From the NCBI RefSeq assembly GCF_947494015.1, contig NZ_CANLTL010000003.1, forward strand, positions 310,001-374,000: a stretch of 64,000 nucleotides of DNA, written 5' to 3'. Made by a program: the position numbers and the translations under genes. This stretch comes from an uncultured Cellulomonas sp. (GTDB lineage Bacteria > Actinomycetota > Actinomycetes > Actinomycetales > Cellulomonadaceae). Numbering within the stretch: position 1 is the first letter of the stretch; every line of letters begins with the position of its first letter. The notes under the pieces are model-generated. The model worked only from the letters and a program-made list of their open reading frames with translations. It was not told the DNA's origin and made no database searches. Shown one piece after another: positions 42,270-52,684 of the stretch.

Positions 42270-43154
42270 TGGTGCGACAGCGAACGTGGCGGTCATCGTG
42301 TGGCTCGCCCCGGGCTCCAGACGGACCGCGGCCGGGCCGACGTTGGACGTCTCGACGCACAGCATCCCGGTCCACTCGTCGTCGCCGAGGTCCGCCATCT
42401 CGGCCGCCTTCGCCGCCCACGGGTTCCACAGCACCGTGGTGCCCGAGCCCTGACCGGTGATCCGCAGCCGGCGTCCGCCGACGGGGTCGTCGACGGTCGT
42501 GGGGCCGCTCGGCGCGAGGTAGATCCGGTCGGTGGGTCCGGTCAGCCGGACCGGGCCGGGCACCGGGTCGACCGGCTCGGGCCCGCCGAGCTTGTCCACG
42601 TACCGCACGCCCTCGAGGCCGGTCACCTCGACCCGGCGGACGTCGCCGACGCCGAGGTAGGCGTGCAGCGCCTCCTCGAACGTGACCGGACGGTCGCCGG
42701 TGCTGCGAACGGTCAGCGCCACGGCCAGCTGTGCCCCGACGGTGATCCGGGCGGTCGCGTGGAACGCGTGCGGCCAGTGCGAGGCCCGGGTGGCCGCGGA
42801 GTCGGTCAGGCCGAGGGTCACGACGACGTCGTCCCCGGTCTCCTCCGCGCCGTGGACGGTCCACGGCGTCACCCGGGCGAACCCGTGCGACGGCGCGTCA
42901 GGGTGCCCGTCGAGCGCGCCGAACCACGGGAAGCAGATCGGCACGCCGCCGCGGATCGCGGTGCCCTCGGCGAACCGGCTCTGCCGGCTCAGCCGCAGGA
43001 CGTCGTCGTGCCCGGACGGCTGCCACCGGGTGACCTGCGCGCCGTGCAGGTAGATCTCGGCCGACGCGGCGGGGCCGGTGACCACCAACCGCGGCAGGCC
43101 GCCGGCGCCCGGCTCGAGGCGGACGGACGCCGGCAGCGCGCCGAGGGTGCTCAC
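42264..43154 (-). CDS. D-hexose-6-phosphate mutarotase
   Basis: A 296-residue aldose-1-epimerase-like enzyme of the YeaD group that interconverts anomers of glucose-6-phosphate and similar sugars. The fold's motifs are QVTRWQPSGHDDVL, GVPICFPWFG, SHGFARVTPW (first catalytic His) and VTFEEALHAYLGVGDV (Glu region). GTG 43154 overlaps the stop of a 53-codon acidic ORF by 4 bp, so the two are translationally coupled. Confidence 0.9.
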   Translation of the reverse strand: MSTLGALPASVRLEPGAGGLPRLVVTGPAASAEIYLHGAQVTRWQPSGHDDVLRLSRQSRFAEGTAIRGGVPICFPWFGALDGHPDAPSHGFARVTPWTVHGAEETGDDVVVTLGLTDSAATRASHWPHAFHATARITVGAQLAVALTVRSTGDRPVTFEEALHAYLGVGDVRRVEVTGLEGVRYVDKLGGPEPVDPVPGPVRLTGPTDRIYLAPSGPTTVDDPVGGRRLRITGQGSGTTVLWNPWAAKAAEMADLGDDEWTGMLCVETSNVGPAAVRLEPGASHTMTATFAVAPR

Positions 43155-43312
43155 GGGGCGTCGGGGACCGCGTCGGGGTCCTCCTCGGGCTCGAACGTCG
43201 ACGGCTGGCCGGCACCCAGTCCCGCACCGGACTCGGTGTTGGGGACCGCTCCGGGCTCGACGTCGGTGGGGCGGGCGTCGTCGGGGGTGGTGGAGTCGTC
43301 CTGGCTGGTCAT
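43151..43312 (-). CDS. Tiny acidic disordered protein, coupled to mutarotase
   Basis: 53 residues beginning MTSQDDSTTPDDARP, rich in Asp, Glu, Pro and Thr with no hydrophobic core, so probably disordered. The end is FEPEEDPDAVPDAP. Upstream GAGAGG supplies a ribosome site about 6 nt before ATG 43312. The TGA overlaps the mutarotase GTG. It resembles the two small acidic proteins at 45057-45415 in size and composition (EEDPDA here, AEDPDA there). Confidence 0.6.
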   Translation of the reverse strand: MTSQDDSTTPDDARPTDVEPGAVPNTESGAGLGAGQPSTFEPEEDPDAVPDAP

Positions 43313-43417
43313 GTCTGCGCCTCTCGGGTCGGTGCCGCGTGGGGCGGTGCGGCGTGCCGCCTCAGCGTGCCCCGCTCCACGGGCACCGGCAAGGCGAGGC
43401 GGGACGACGTCGCCGGG

Positions 43418-44836
43418 TCAGTCCTCGAGGGTCGCGCCGCGGCGCTCGGGCAGGCCGAGCGAGCCCGCGGCGGCGATCACGAACACGACGGCGAAGACCA
43501 GGAACAGCAGGCCCGTGCCGCCCTGGTCGCGCAGCGGCGGCACGGCGAGCGGCGCGAGGATGGACGCGAGCCGGCCGAAGGCGGCCGCCGACCCGGCGCC
43601 CGTGGCCCGCAGCCGCGTCGGGTACAGCTCGGGGGTGACGGCGTACAGCGCCCCCCAGGCCCCGAGGTTGAAGAACGACAGCAGCATGCCGGCGACGAGC
43701 ACCTGGGTGCTGCCGTCCGCCTGCGCGAACAGCCCGGCCGACGCGGCCGACCCGAGCAGGAAGGTCACCAGCGTCGGGCGGCGGCCCCACTTCTCGACCA
43801 GCACGGCGGAGGCGAAGTACCCCGGCAGCTGGGCGAGGGTGATGATCAGCGTGTACTCGAAGGAGCGCACGAGCGAGAAGCCGGAGTCGAACAGCAGGCT
43901 CGGCAGCCAGATGAAGGCGCCGTAGTAGGAGAAGTTCACGGCGAACCACACCAGCCACAGCATCCCGGTGCGGCGGCGCAGCCGGCGCGACCACAGGTCG
44001 CCCATCCGCGGGGCGACGGCCGCGGGCTCGTCGGTGGGGCCGTCGGCGCTGCTGCGGGTGCGGCCGTGGGGGGCGCGGCCGGGCGCGGTGGACCGGTCGA
44101 CGACGGCCGGGCGCGCGGCGTCGTCCGCGGTTGCCCGTGCGGGCCGGGTGCCGGCGGCTGCGGCCTCGAAGCGCTCGACGACCTCCTCGGCCTCGGCGTG
44201 CCGCCCGCGTGACTCCAGGAACCGCACCGACTCGGGCAGGCCCCGGCGCACCACGACCGCGTACAGCGCCGGCACGGCGCCGATCGCCAGCGCCCACCGC
44301 CAGCCGTCGTCGCTGCCGGGGACGACGAGGTACCCGATCAGCGCCGACAGCGTCCAGCCGATGGCCCAGAACGCCTCGAGCGCGACGACGACCCGACCGC
44401 GGATGCGCGGCGGGGCGAACTCGCTGACCAGCGTGGACGCGACCGGCAGCTCGGCGCCGAGCCCGAGCCCGACGACGAAGCGCAGCGCGATGAGCACGCC
44501 GACGGAGGCCGCGAGCGCGGAGGCACCGGTCGCGAGGCCGTACACGAGCAGCGTCAGGGCGAACACCTGGCGGCGCCCGATGCGGTCTGCGAGCAGCCCG
44601 CCGAGGCTCGCGCCGACCGCCATCCCGACGAACCCGGCCGACGCGATCCAGGACCGCTGCCCGTCGTCGAGGCCCCACTGGACGCCGAGCGCCGCGATGA
44701 CGAAGGAGATCAGGCCGACGTCCATGGCGTCGAACGCCCACCCCAGACCGGAGCCCACCAGCAGCTTGCGGTGCTGCGGGGTGAAGGGCAGCGAATCGAG
44801 GCGTTCGGTGCGGGTGCGCGTCGGCGTGCTCGTCAC
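43418..44836 (-). CDS. MFS transporter (sugar/aromatic acid-type)
   Basis: Major facilitator of 472 residues with about 12 membrane segments. The loop after TM2 is GLLADRIGRRQ (about residues 72-82), the MFS signature, and the second copy after TM8 is VEKWGRRPTLVTF. Between TM6 and TM7 is an unusually long low-complexity loop of about 70 residues. It looks like a metabolite:H+ symporter (KgtP/ShiA or aromatic-acid-like), which is uncertain. GTG 44836 gives the best N-terminus; 12 residues upstream remain open. AGAGAGAG serves as ribosome site. Confidence 0.85.
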   Translation of the reverse strand: MTSTPTRTRTERLDSLPFTPQHRKLLVGSGLGWAFDAMDVGLISFVIAALGVQWGLDDGQRSWIASAGFVGMAVGASLGGLLADRIGRRQVFALTLLVYGLATGASALAASVGVLIALRFVVGLGLGAELPVASTLVSEFAPPRIRGRVVVALEAFWAIGWTLSALIGYLVVPGSDDGWRWALAIGAVPALYAVVVRRGLPESVRFLESRGRHAEAEEVVERFEAAAAGTRPARATADDAARPAVVDRSTAPGRAPHGRTRSSADGPTDEPAAVAPRMGDLWSRRLRRRTGMLWLVWFAVNFSYYGAFIWLPSLLFDSGFSLVRSFEYTLIITLAQLPGYFASAVLVEKWGRRPTLVTFLLGSAASAGLFAQADGSTQVLVAGMLLSFFNLGAWGALYAVTPELYPTRLRATGAGSAAAFGRLASILAPLAVPPLRDQGGTGLLFLVFAVVFVIAAAGSLGLPERRGATLED

Positions 44837-45056
44837 GGGTCTCTCTCTCCTCGCGGGCCCACGCGTGCGCACAGGTCGCCCGCCGGAGCCGCTGACTGCC
44901 CCGGCGCCGGTGCGGGCCGCGGCCCGGTGGCGAGGTGGGGCGACGCGGGGACGCGTCGCCGCACCCTACCGGGGGCGGGGCCCGGACCGCGGCGCCCGAC
45001 CGGCAGCGCGGCGACGTCGCCGACCGGCTGCCATGGGACGGCTCCCTGCGAGGCGG

Positions 45057-45266
45057 CTACGGGCGGGACGGCGGGAGGTCCGGCGGCGGGGTGTAGCCCG
45101 GCTCGATGCCGTCGTTGTCGGACCCCGGCGTCGGGTCGGTGTTGTCCGGGTCGGCCGGCAGCAAGCCCTCCGAGGCGGCGTCGGCCGGGATGTCGGGCTC
45201 GGGCGGCACGCCGGCCGTGTCCCGGCCGCCGGAGTGCCTGGTGCCGCCGGTGTCGTGGGCGCTCAC
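45057..45266 (-). CDS. Small acidic disordered protein
   Basis: 69 residues, Gly/Asp/Pro-rich, with repeated PDIP, PADPDN and DPTPGSDNDG stretches and no hydrophobic core. GTG 45266 overlaps the stop of the preceding 50-residue ORF by 4 bp. No family recognised; a disordered, possibly stress- or regulator-binding protein is a guess. It sits in the 220-bp region before the MFS gene with the same orientation. Confidence 0.6.
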   Translation of the reverse strand: MSAHDTGGTRHSGGRDTAGVPPEPDIPADAASEGLLPADPDNTDPTPGSDNDGIEPGYTPPPDLPPSRP

Positions 45267-45415
45267 GGGCGCTCCTCCTCGAGCTCGAACCCGCGGCCGT
45301 CCACGGCGTCCTGACGGTCGGTCAGGCCCAGGTCGTCGTTCTCCGGCTCGGCGTAGGCGGCGTCGGGGTCCTCGGCGGGCGTCTCGGGGACGGGGACGGA
45401 CGTGTCCTCGGTCAT
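45263..45415 (-). CDS. Very small acidic disordered protein
   Basis: 50 residues starting MTEDTSVPVPETPAEDPDA and ending RGFELEEERP, strongly acidic. ATG 45415 follows GGAGAGACG 4-12 nt upstream. Its TGA overlaps the next gene's GTG. Codon use (mostly G/C third positions, few rare codons) fits a real gene, and the coupling to a second acidic ORF supports it. Confidence 0.6.
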   Translation of the reverse strand: MTEDTSVPVPETPAEDPDAAYAEPENDDLGLTDRQDAVDGRGFELEEERP

Positions 45416-45425
45416 CGTCTCTCCT

Positions 45426-47609
<2,184 letters not shown>

Positions 47610-47658
47610 CGGTCCACTGTGGCCCCGCGGTGCGGGGTACGCGATCCGGTGACGGGGG

Positions 47659-48444
47659 TCAGATGTCGGCGTACTTGGCCCGGGCGAACGAGTAGACGCC
47701 GTACGCGACGAACCCGAGCGCCACCAGCCCGAGCAGCACGCGTCCGAACGGCACCTGCAGCATGGCCTGCAGGGCGCCGTCGAGCCCCTGCGCCTCCTGC
47801 GGGTCAGCCGTCCACGCCGCGGTCACGAACAACCCGCCGACCACGACCAGGGCGATGCCGCGGGCGATGTAGCCGGCGCGGCCGGCCACGACGACCCAGT
47901 GGTCGGGGCGCTCCTGGAGGTCCTGCAGGAACTTCTTGGTCCATCCCTTGATGGCGTGGTACACGCCGACGGCAGCGACGCCGACGCCGACGAGCGCCAC
48001 CAGGACCCGGCCGAACGGCTGCTGCATGAGCGTCGCGGTGAGCCCGGCCGACCCGCCGCCGGAGCCGCCCCCGGAGCTGCCCACGATCGTCCAGGTCAGC
48101 CCGGCCAGGACGAGGTAGGTGACCGCCTTGGCGGCCGCCTTGACGCGCTCCTTGGTCTCGCCGTCGAGGAAGGCGGACACCGCCTGCCACAGACCCAGCA
48201 GCACGAAGCCGGCGAGGATGACCCACAGCAGGACGGCGCCGAACGGCTGCTCGGCCAGCGTGCGCAGCGCGCCGCTGGCGCTGGCCTGCTCCCCCCCGGT
48301 CCCGCTCCCCAGGGCCAGCTGCAGCGCGATCCACCCGATCACGAGGTTGATCAGGCCGTTCGCGGCGTACCCGAGCCGCGCGCCCTTCTCCACCACGGGG
48401 TGGTGGCCGGCCTGGCGAGCGGTGCTGCGTGCGTCTTCGGTCAT
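47659..48444 (-). CDS. DUF1206 membrane protein
   Basis: Predicted 261-residue membrane protein of the actinobacterial DUF1206 family. The fold repeats a two-helix unit three times: [31 protein letters not shown] and [16 protein letters not shown], each followed by FGxVLLxxVxxGF. The Gly-Ser linker [11 protein letters not shown] is low complexity. Function unknown. ATG 48444; it lies downstream of nothing obvious and converges with none, being followed by DUF255 on the same strand after 49 bp. Confidence 0.85.
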   Translation of the reverse strand: MTEDARSTARQAGHHPVVEKGARLGYAANGLINLVIGWIALQLALGSGTGGEQASASGALRTLAEQPFGAVLLWVILAGFVLLGLWQAVSAFLDGETKERVKAAAKAVTYLVLAGLTWTIVGSSGGGSGGGSAGLTATLMQQPFGRVLVALVGVGVAAVGVYHAIKGWTKKFLQDLQERPDHWVVVAGRAGYIARGIALVVVGGLFVTAAWTADPQEAQGLDGALQAMLQVPFGRVLLGLVALGFVAYGVYSFARAKYADI

Positions 48445-48600
48445 GGGCCCACCCTGGCACCGGGACGTGGGCGACGCGAGGCACCGGGACCGCCCCCGGC
48501 TCCCCGCGCCGTCGATAGGGTCGGCGCGTGGCGGCCGTCCGACGCGCAGAACCGGACGTCCGCCCGCATCCGACCGGCCACGCCTGAGGGGACACCGACC

Positions 48601-49332
48601 ATGACCATCCACGGGACCCTGTTCACCGACTTCCGCGAGAACGCCTCGCCGGACCCGTTCTCGCTGCAGGGCAAGAAGCTGCTGAAGATCCAGATGGGGT
48701 ACGGGCCGGTGTGGGCCCGCAGTGGCTCGATGGTCGCCTACCAGGGCGACATCCGATTCGAGAACCGGGGCGCCGGCGGTCTCGGCAAGATGTTCAAGGC
48801 GGCCGTGACCGGCGAGGGCGTCGACATGATGCAGTGCTCGGGCCAGGGCGAGCTGTTCGTCGCCGACCAGGCGGCCGAGGTGCAGATCATGTACCTGGAG
48901 AACGACGAGATCTCGGTCAACGGCAGCAACGTGCTCGCGTTCTCCTCCTCCGTGGAATGGGACATCCACCGGCTGCAGGCACGCGGCGCGGCCATGACCG
49001 GCGGGCTCTACAACGTCTCGCTGCGCGGCACCGGGTACGTCGCCGTCACCACCAAGGGCGAGCCGGTCGCGCTCGACGTCGCCTCCGCGCCCACCTTCGG
49101 CGACCCGCAGGCCGTCGTGCTGTGGACGTCCGGCGTCGGCATGGACATCCGGGTCGACACCGGGGGCCTGCGCTCGATGGTGCGCGGCGGGACGGGGGAG
49201 ACCTTCCAGATGGCGTTCCGCGGGCAGGGGTACGTGGTGGTCCAGCCCAGCGAGTCCGTCGTGGACGGCGGCCACCAGGCCGGCGGCGCGAACCGCGGGG
49301 GCGGCGGACTGGGCGGTCTGCTCGGCGGCTGA
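48601..49332 (+). CDS. AIM24 family protein
   Basis: A 243-residue beta-helix-like protein of the AIM24/TerD-like family, with motifs SMVAYQGDIRFE, GQGELFVADQAAEVQIMYL, LRGTGYVAVTTKGEPVAL and FRGQGYVVVQPSE. Family proteins are cytosolic and of unknown function, though linked to mitochondrial or stress roles in eukaryotes. ATG 48601 follows GAGGGGA. TAGGGT near 48516 could be a -10 for a roughly 70-nt leader. Confidence 0.85.
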   Translation: MTIHGTLFTDFRENASPDPFSLQGKKLLKIQMGYGPVWARSGSMVAYQGDIRFENRGAGGLGKMFKAAVTGEGVDMMQCSGQGELFVADQAAEVQIMYLENDEISVNGSNVLAFSSSVEWDIHRLQARGAAMTGGLYNVSLRGTGYVAVTTKGEPVALDVASAPTFGDPQAVVLWTSGVGMDIRVDTGGLRSMVRGGTGETFQMAFRGQGYVVVQPSESVVDGGHQAGGANRGGGGLGGLLGG

Positions 49333-49351
49333 CCGGTGGTCCGGGTGGCCG

Positions 49352-50218
49352 TCAGCGGACCGGCGTGCGCATGCCCGGTGACCAGCGGTACCGCCGCACG
49401 TCGCCGACCGGGGTGAAGCCCAGCGCCCGGAGGATGCCCACGCCGTCGGGCGAGGCGGTCAGCACGGCCCGGTCGTGGCCTGCCGCGCTGCCCGCCGCCA
49501 TCGCGGCCCGGGTGAGCGCGGTGCCGATGCCCCGACCGCGCCACGGGCGGGCCGTGACGACGTGGTCCACGACCGCCGCAGGCCCCGACGTGAACACCGC
49601 GGCGCAGCCCACCGGCAGCCCGTCGGCGGTGGCCAGCAGGTGCGGGGCGTGGCGGTCGCCGCCGGGCAGGGCGACCCCGGCGCGCGCCGCGACCAGGGCG
49701 CTGAGCCGCGGCCGCACACGCTCCGGGACGGCAGCCTCCGCCCGCGGGTCCAGGCCGAGCAGCACGCACATCCAGGCCCGCAGCCCGACGAGGTCGTCCA
49801 CCTCCTGGACGACGACGCCGGGCGGTGCCTCGACCGCGACCGCGATCGGGTCGAGGTCGGCGACCATCGCCGGCTCCTGCTCGACGACCGTGAGCCCCGC
49901 CGCGCGCAGGGCGGCCTCGAGCCCGGGATCGACGTCCCCGTCGGTGTGCCACAGCATCGCGGTGGCGGTCCTGACGTAGGGGGCCAGCAGCTCCTGCACG
50001 AGCTCGTCGGGGGTCTGACCCGGCGCGGGCCGCGCGCGGAGCACCCCGTTCCACTCGGCGTCGTCCACGCGTGTCGTCGCCGACCGGGCGCGGTCGTCGT
50101 CCCGGAGCACCTCCGCGGCCCCGTCACGGTGCACCGACCACAGGGCGTCGTCGACCAGCTCACGGACGGCGAGGGACGGGCGCAACGTGGCCTCCGGGGT
50201 CGGGTGCGCCGGGACCAT
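49352..50218 (-). CDS. GNAT family N-acetyltransferase
   Basis: A 288-residue protein. The N-terminal half is a divergent GNAT-like domain and the C-terminal half has a clear acetyl-CoA site: VVTARPWRGRGIGTALTRAAM (about 220-240, R-x-x-G-x-G), followed by LTASPDGVGILRALGFTPVGDVRRY. Acceptor unknown. ATG 50218 is supported by TAGCGT about 20 nt upstream on the minus strand. It is divergent from the PQQ-repeat gene. Confidence 0.8.
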   Translation of the reverse strand: MVPAHPTPEATLRPSLAVRELVDDALWSVHRDGAAEVLRDDDRARSATTRVDDAEWNGVLRARPAPGQTPDELVQELLAPYVRTATAMLWHTDGDVDPGLEAALRAAGLTVVEQEPAMVADLDPIAVAVEAPPGVVVQEVDDLVGLRAWMCVLLGLDPRAEAAVPERVRPRLSALVAARAGVALPGGDRHAPHLLATADGLPVGCAAVFTSGPAAVVDHVVTARPWRGRGIGTALTRAAMAAGSAAGHDRAVLTASPDGVGILRALGFTPVGDVRRYRWSPGMRTPVR

Positions 50219-50283
50219 CCCGGCCCGGCGCGGGATCACGCTAGGGCACCGACGGGCGCACGGCCGAGCGGGCGCGAGGCCAG

Positions 50284-50289
50284 TAAGGT
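50284..50289 (+). promoter_or_regulatory. -10 hexamer for a leaderless start
   Basis: TAAGGT is followed by 6 nt and ATG 50296 of the propeller protein, the best single example of the leaderless pattern in the window. Confidence 0.5.
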
Positions 50290-50295
50290 CCGGGC

Positions 50296-51927
50296 ATGGG
50301 AGCGCGCAGCCCCGAGATGCAGCCCGTCGACCTGGTCGAGGTCGACGCGGACGACGCCGCGCTCGTCCCCGGGCCGCCCTCGCCGTCCCGTCAGTCCCGG
50401 CAGTCCCGTCAGTCCCGGCAGCCCCGGCCGGTCGGCGCGTGGTCCGCCCGGCGGTCGGCGGGCACGCCGCACGACGCGGCGCCGGACGCGTCGGGTGCGG
50501 CCGCCTCCGACGGTGCCGCGGGTCGAGCCGGCGGTTCGGGTGCCGCGCGCGGACCGTGGTCGGCCGGGCCGCCCCGGCGACGGCGTCTGCTCGCGGCGGC
50601 GGCGGTGGTGGCCGCCGTCGCGGTCGGGACCGCGTCGGTCGCCTCCGAGCGGCAGGAGACCGCCCGGCTGACCGCGCTCGCCGACGTGCCCGGCGTGATC
50701 GCGCCGGTGACGGCGCCACTGGTCGAGCTGTGGCGCAGCGACGACGGGGTCCGCGCGAGCCTGACCGCGGTCGCCGGCCTGGTCGTCGGCGTGACGGCGC
50801 CCCGGGAGCGCTCGCAGGACGTCGCCGTCGCCGCGCTGGATGCCGCCACGGGCCGGACGCGCTGGCGCACGACGCTGGTCCCGACGGGAGCCACGACGGG
50901 AGGCAGGGCGACGTGCGTGGTCCCCGACGCGGGGGTCGGCGTCCGCGAGGACGAGCGCGTCGTGGTGTGCCACAGCGTCGACGAGCTCGGTCCCTCCCCG
51001 CGCGACCTGTCGCGGATCGAGCCACGGGCGGCTCGGCTGCTGGTGCTCGACGTGGCCGACGGCACGGTGCTCGCCGAGCGCACGGTGGACCCCTCGATCA
51101 GCATCGACGCGCTCGGCACCGACATCGTCGTGAAGGAGACGCTCGCCGACGGCCGCCTGCGCGTGGCCCGCACCGACCCGACCGGCGAGCACACGCGGTG
51201 GACGTTCCACACCGACCCGCGGATCCTCGGCCGCGAGTACAGCCCGGTGCTCGTCGACGACGGGCTCGTGGTGGTCCCCGGTGCGGAGGGCTGGGTGCTG
51301 ACCGGCGACGGCGAGGTCGTGCACGCGTGGGAGCCCAGGCGCCCCGCCGCGGCGGCGTGGGCGGACGTGCAGCGCGGCGCGGTGATGCTGCGTCCGCTGC
51401 GCGACCTGATCGGCCGGACCGACGTGGTCGAGCTGTCGACCGGGCGCGCGTTCACCACCGACGGGTTCCCGCTGCGCCCGTGGACCGATGACGGCTCGAG
51501 CGGCGACCTCGTGCTCGTGCAGGGGTCGCGCGGCCAGGGGCTCATGGCGCAGCGCCTCGGGTCGGGCGACGTCGTGTGGGCGGTGCCCGGCGACGACACC
51601 GGCGGCACGCTGGTGATCGACGGCCGGGTGCTGCGGGTCGAGGAAGGCCTGCTGCGGTCCATGGACGCGGCCACGGGGACGACCATCTGGCAGGCCGACG
51701 TGCCGACGTGGTCGCTCTACGGGCTGTACACGGACGGCCGGCTGGTGCTGCGGACGGAGGTGGACGCCGACCGGCGCACGGTGCTGGCCGCGCGGGGGCT
51801 CGACGACGGTCGACTGCGCTGGAGCTCACCCGTGGCCGACGGCCTGGAGCAGCTCATCGTCCTCGACCACCGGCTCCTCGGGCTCACCGAGGACGGCCTG
51901 GTGGCGTTCGGCCCGGCGCCGGCGTGA
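50296..51927 (+). CDS. Membrane-anchored PQQ-like beta-propeller protein
   Basis: A 543-residue protein. A low-complexity cytoplasmic head (about 1-96) includes four Ser-Arg-Gln repeats (31-42). One membrane segment lies near 97-117 after PPRRRR. An extracytoplasmic propeller follows with WRTTLVP, LLVLDVADGTVLAE and MDAATGTTIWQADVPTW repeats of the PQQ/WD-like type. Such proteins may act as wall- or stress-related scaffolds like BamB-type propellers; the role is unknown. Confidence 0.8.
   Translation: MGARSPEMQPVDLVEVDADDAALVPGPPSPSRQSRQSRQSRQPRPVGAWSARRSAGTPHDAAPDASGAAASDGAAGRAGGSGAARGPWSAGPPRRRRLLAAAAVVAAVAVGTASVASERQETARLTALADVPGVIAPVTAPLVELWRSDDGVRASLTAVAGLVVGVTAPRERSQDVAVAALDAATGRTRWRTTLVPTGATTGGRATCVVPDAGVGVREDERVVVCHSVDELGPSPRDLSRIEPRAARLLVLDVADGTVLAERTVDPSISIDALGTDIVVKETLADGRLRVARTDPTGEHTRWTFHTDPRILGREYSPVLVDDGLVVVPGAEGWVLTGDGEVVHAWEPRRPAAAAWADVQRGAVMLRPLRDLIGRTDVVELSTGRAFTTDGFPLRPWTDDGSSGDLVLVQGSRGQGLMAQRLGSGDVVWAVPGDDTGGTLVIDGRVLRVEEGLLRSMDAATGTTIWQADVPTWSLYGLYTDGRLVLRTEVDADRRTVLAARGLDDGRLRWSSPVADGLEQLIVLDHRLLGLTEDGLVAFGPAPA
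50386..50421 (+). repeat. 9-bp in-frame tandem repeat, four copies
   Basis: TCCCGKCAG repeats head to tail, alternating T and G at the K position, and encodes Ser-Arg-Gln four times in the head of the propeller protein. Confidence 0.7.
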
Positions 51928-51946
51928 GCGGACGCCGGGGCACCGG

Positions 51947-52684
51947 TCACCCGGCGGGCCGGCCCAGCAGGCGGGCCGCGCGGTAGGCAGGAGCGCGCAG
52001 GGCGGCGGCCCACCGGTACGACGGCAGGCCGGGCGGGCTCGCCCCGATCGGGTGGAACCGGGTCCCGCGGTCGGTGTCGCTCCCCGCGTCGGTCAGCACG
52101 TCCAGCACCGCGAACGGCCGCCACGGACCGGTGGTGCCGGACCACAGCAGCGTCCAGGAGGACCCGGGCAGCGCCGTGGCCGCGTCCCGCCGCCCGGACG
52201 AGCCGGCCGGCAGCGGGCGTGCCGAGGCCGCTGCCGGCTGCACCGCGAGGACCAGCGGGCCGCGCGGCCCCCGGAACGGCATGAGGGTGCTCGACGGTCC
52301 AGAGAACGGCGACCGGCGGGGGACGAGCCCGTAGCGCGCCGCGCCCCGCAGCCCGGTCGAGCTGAGCAGCACGTCGGTGCGACCGCCGTCGTCCTCCACG
52401 ACCCGCACCGCGACGCCCTGCACGTCCGGCGCCCACGCGGGCAGCCCCGCGCCTCGGGAGAACCGGACCAGCGCCGGCCGCTCCCGGGGCGCGTCGAGCC
52501 ACGGGACTCCGGACGGCTCCCCGGTCCCGCTCCAGCGCACGACGGCGTGGTACGTCCGGCCGACGGCGTGCATCGGACGGTCCTGGCGCAGCGCGGACAC
52601 CGCCGCGATGCCGGTGCCCAGCACGACGCCACCTGCGGCGGCCGCGGCCAGGCCCGCCAGCCGCGCGGTCGGGCCGGGGGTCAC
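51947..52684 (-). CDS. Catalase-fold-like membrane-anchored protein
   Basis: A 245-residue protein with an N-terminal hydrophobic segment (about 7-27) and a catalase-like segment: RPMHAVGRTYHAVVRW (about 36-51) matches the distal-heme motif RxxHAxG, and ALVRFSRGAGLPAWAPDVQGVAVRVV matches the catalase MFVRFSTVxGxxxxxRDVRGFA block. The distal Asn and proximal Tyr motifs are not recognisable, so it may be a reduced or non-catalytic relative. GTG 52684 overlaps the SDR stop by 4 bp, so the two are coupled. Confidence 0.55.
   Translation of the reverse strand: MTPGPTARLAGLAAAAAGGVVLGTGIAAVSALRQDRPMHAVGRTYHAVVRWSGTGEPSGVPWLDAPRERPALVRFSRGAGLPAWAPDVQGVAVRVVEDDGGRTDVLLSSTGLRGAARYGLVPRRSPFSGPSSTLMPFRGPRGPLVLAVQPAAASARPLPAGSSGRRDAATALPGSSWTLLWSGTTGPWRPFAVLDVLTDAGSDTDRGTRFHPIGASPPGLPSYRWAAALRAPAYRAARLLGRPAG

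Noticed and set aside
43362-44741. Long frame opposite or out of phase with the MFS gene
   Set aside because: It is an Arg-rich high-GC shadow frame with no domain; the MFS frame has 12 membrane segments and signatures.
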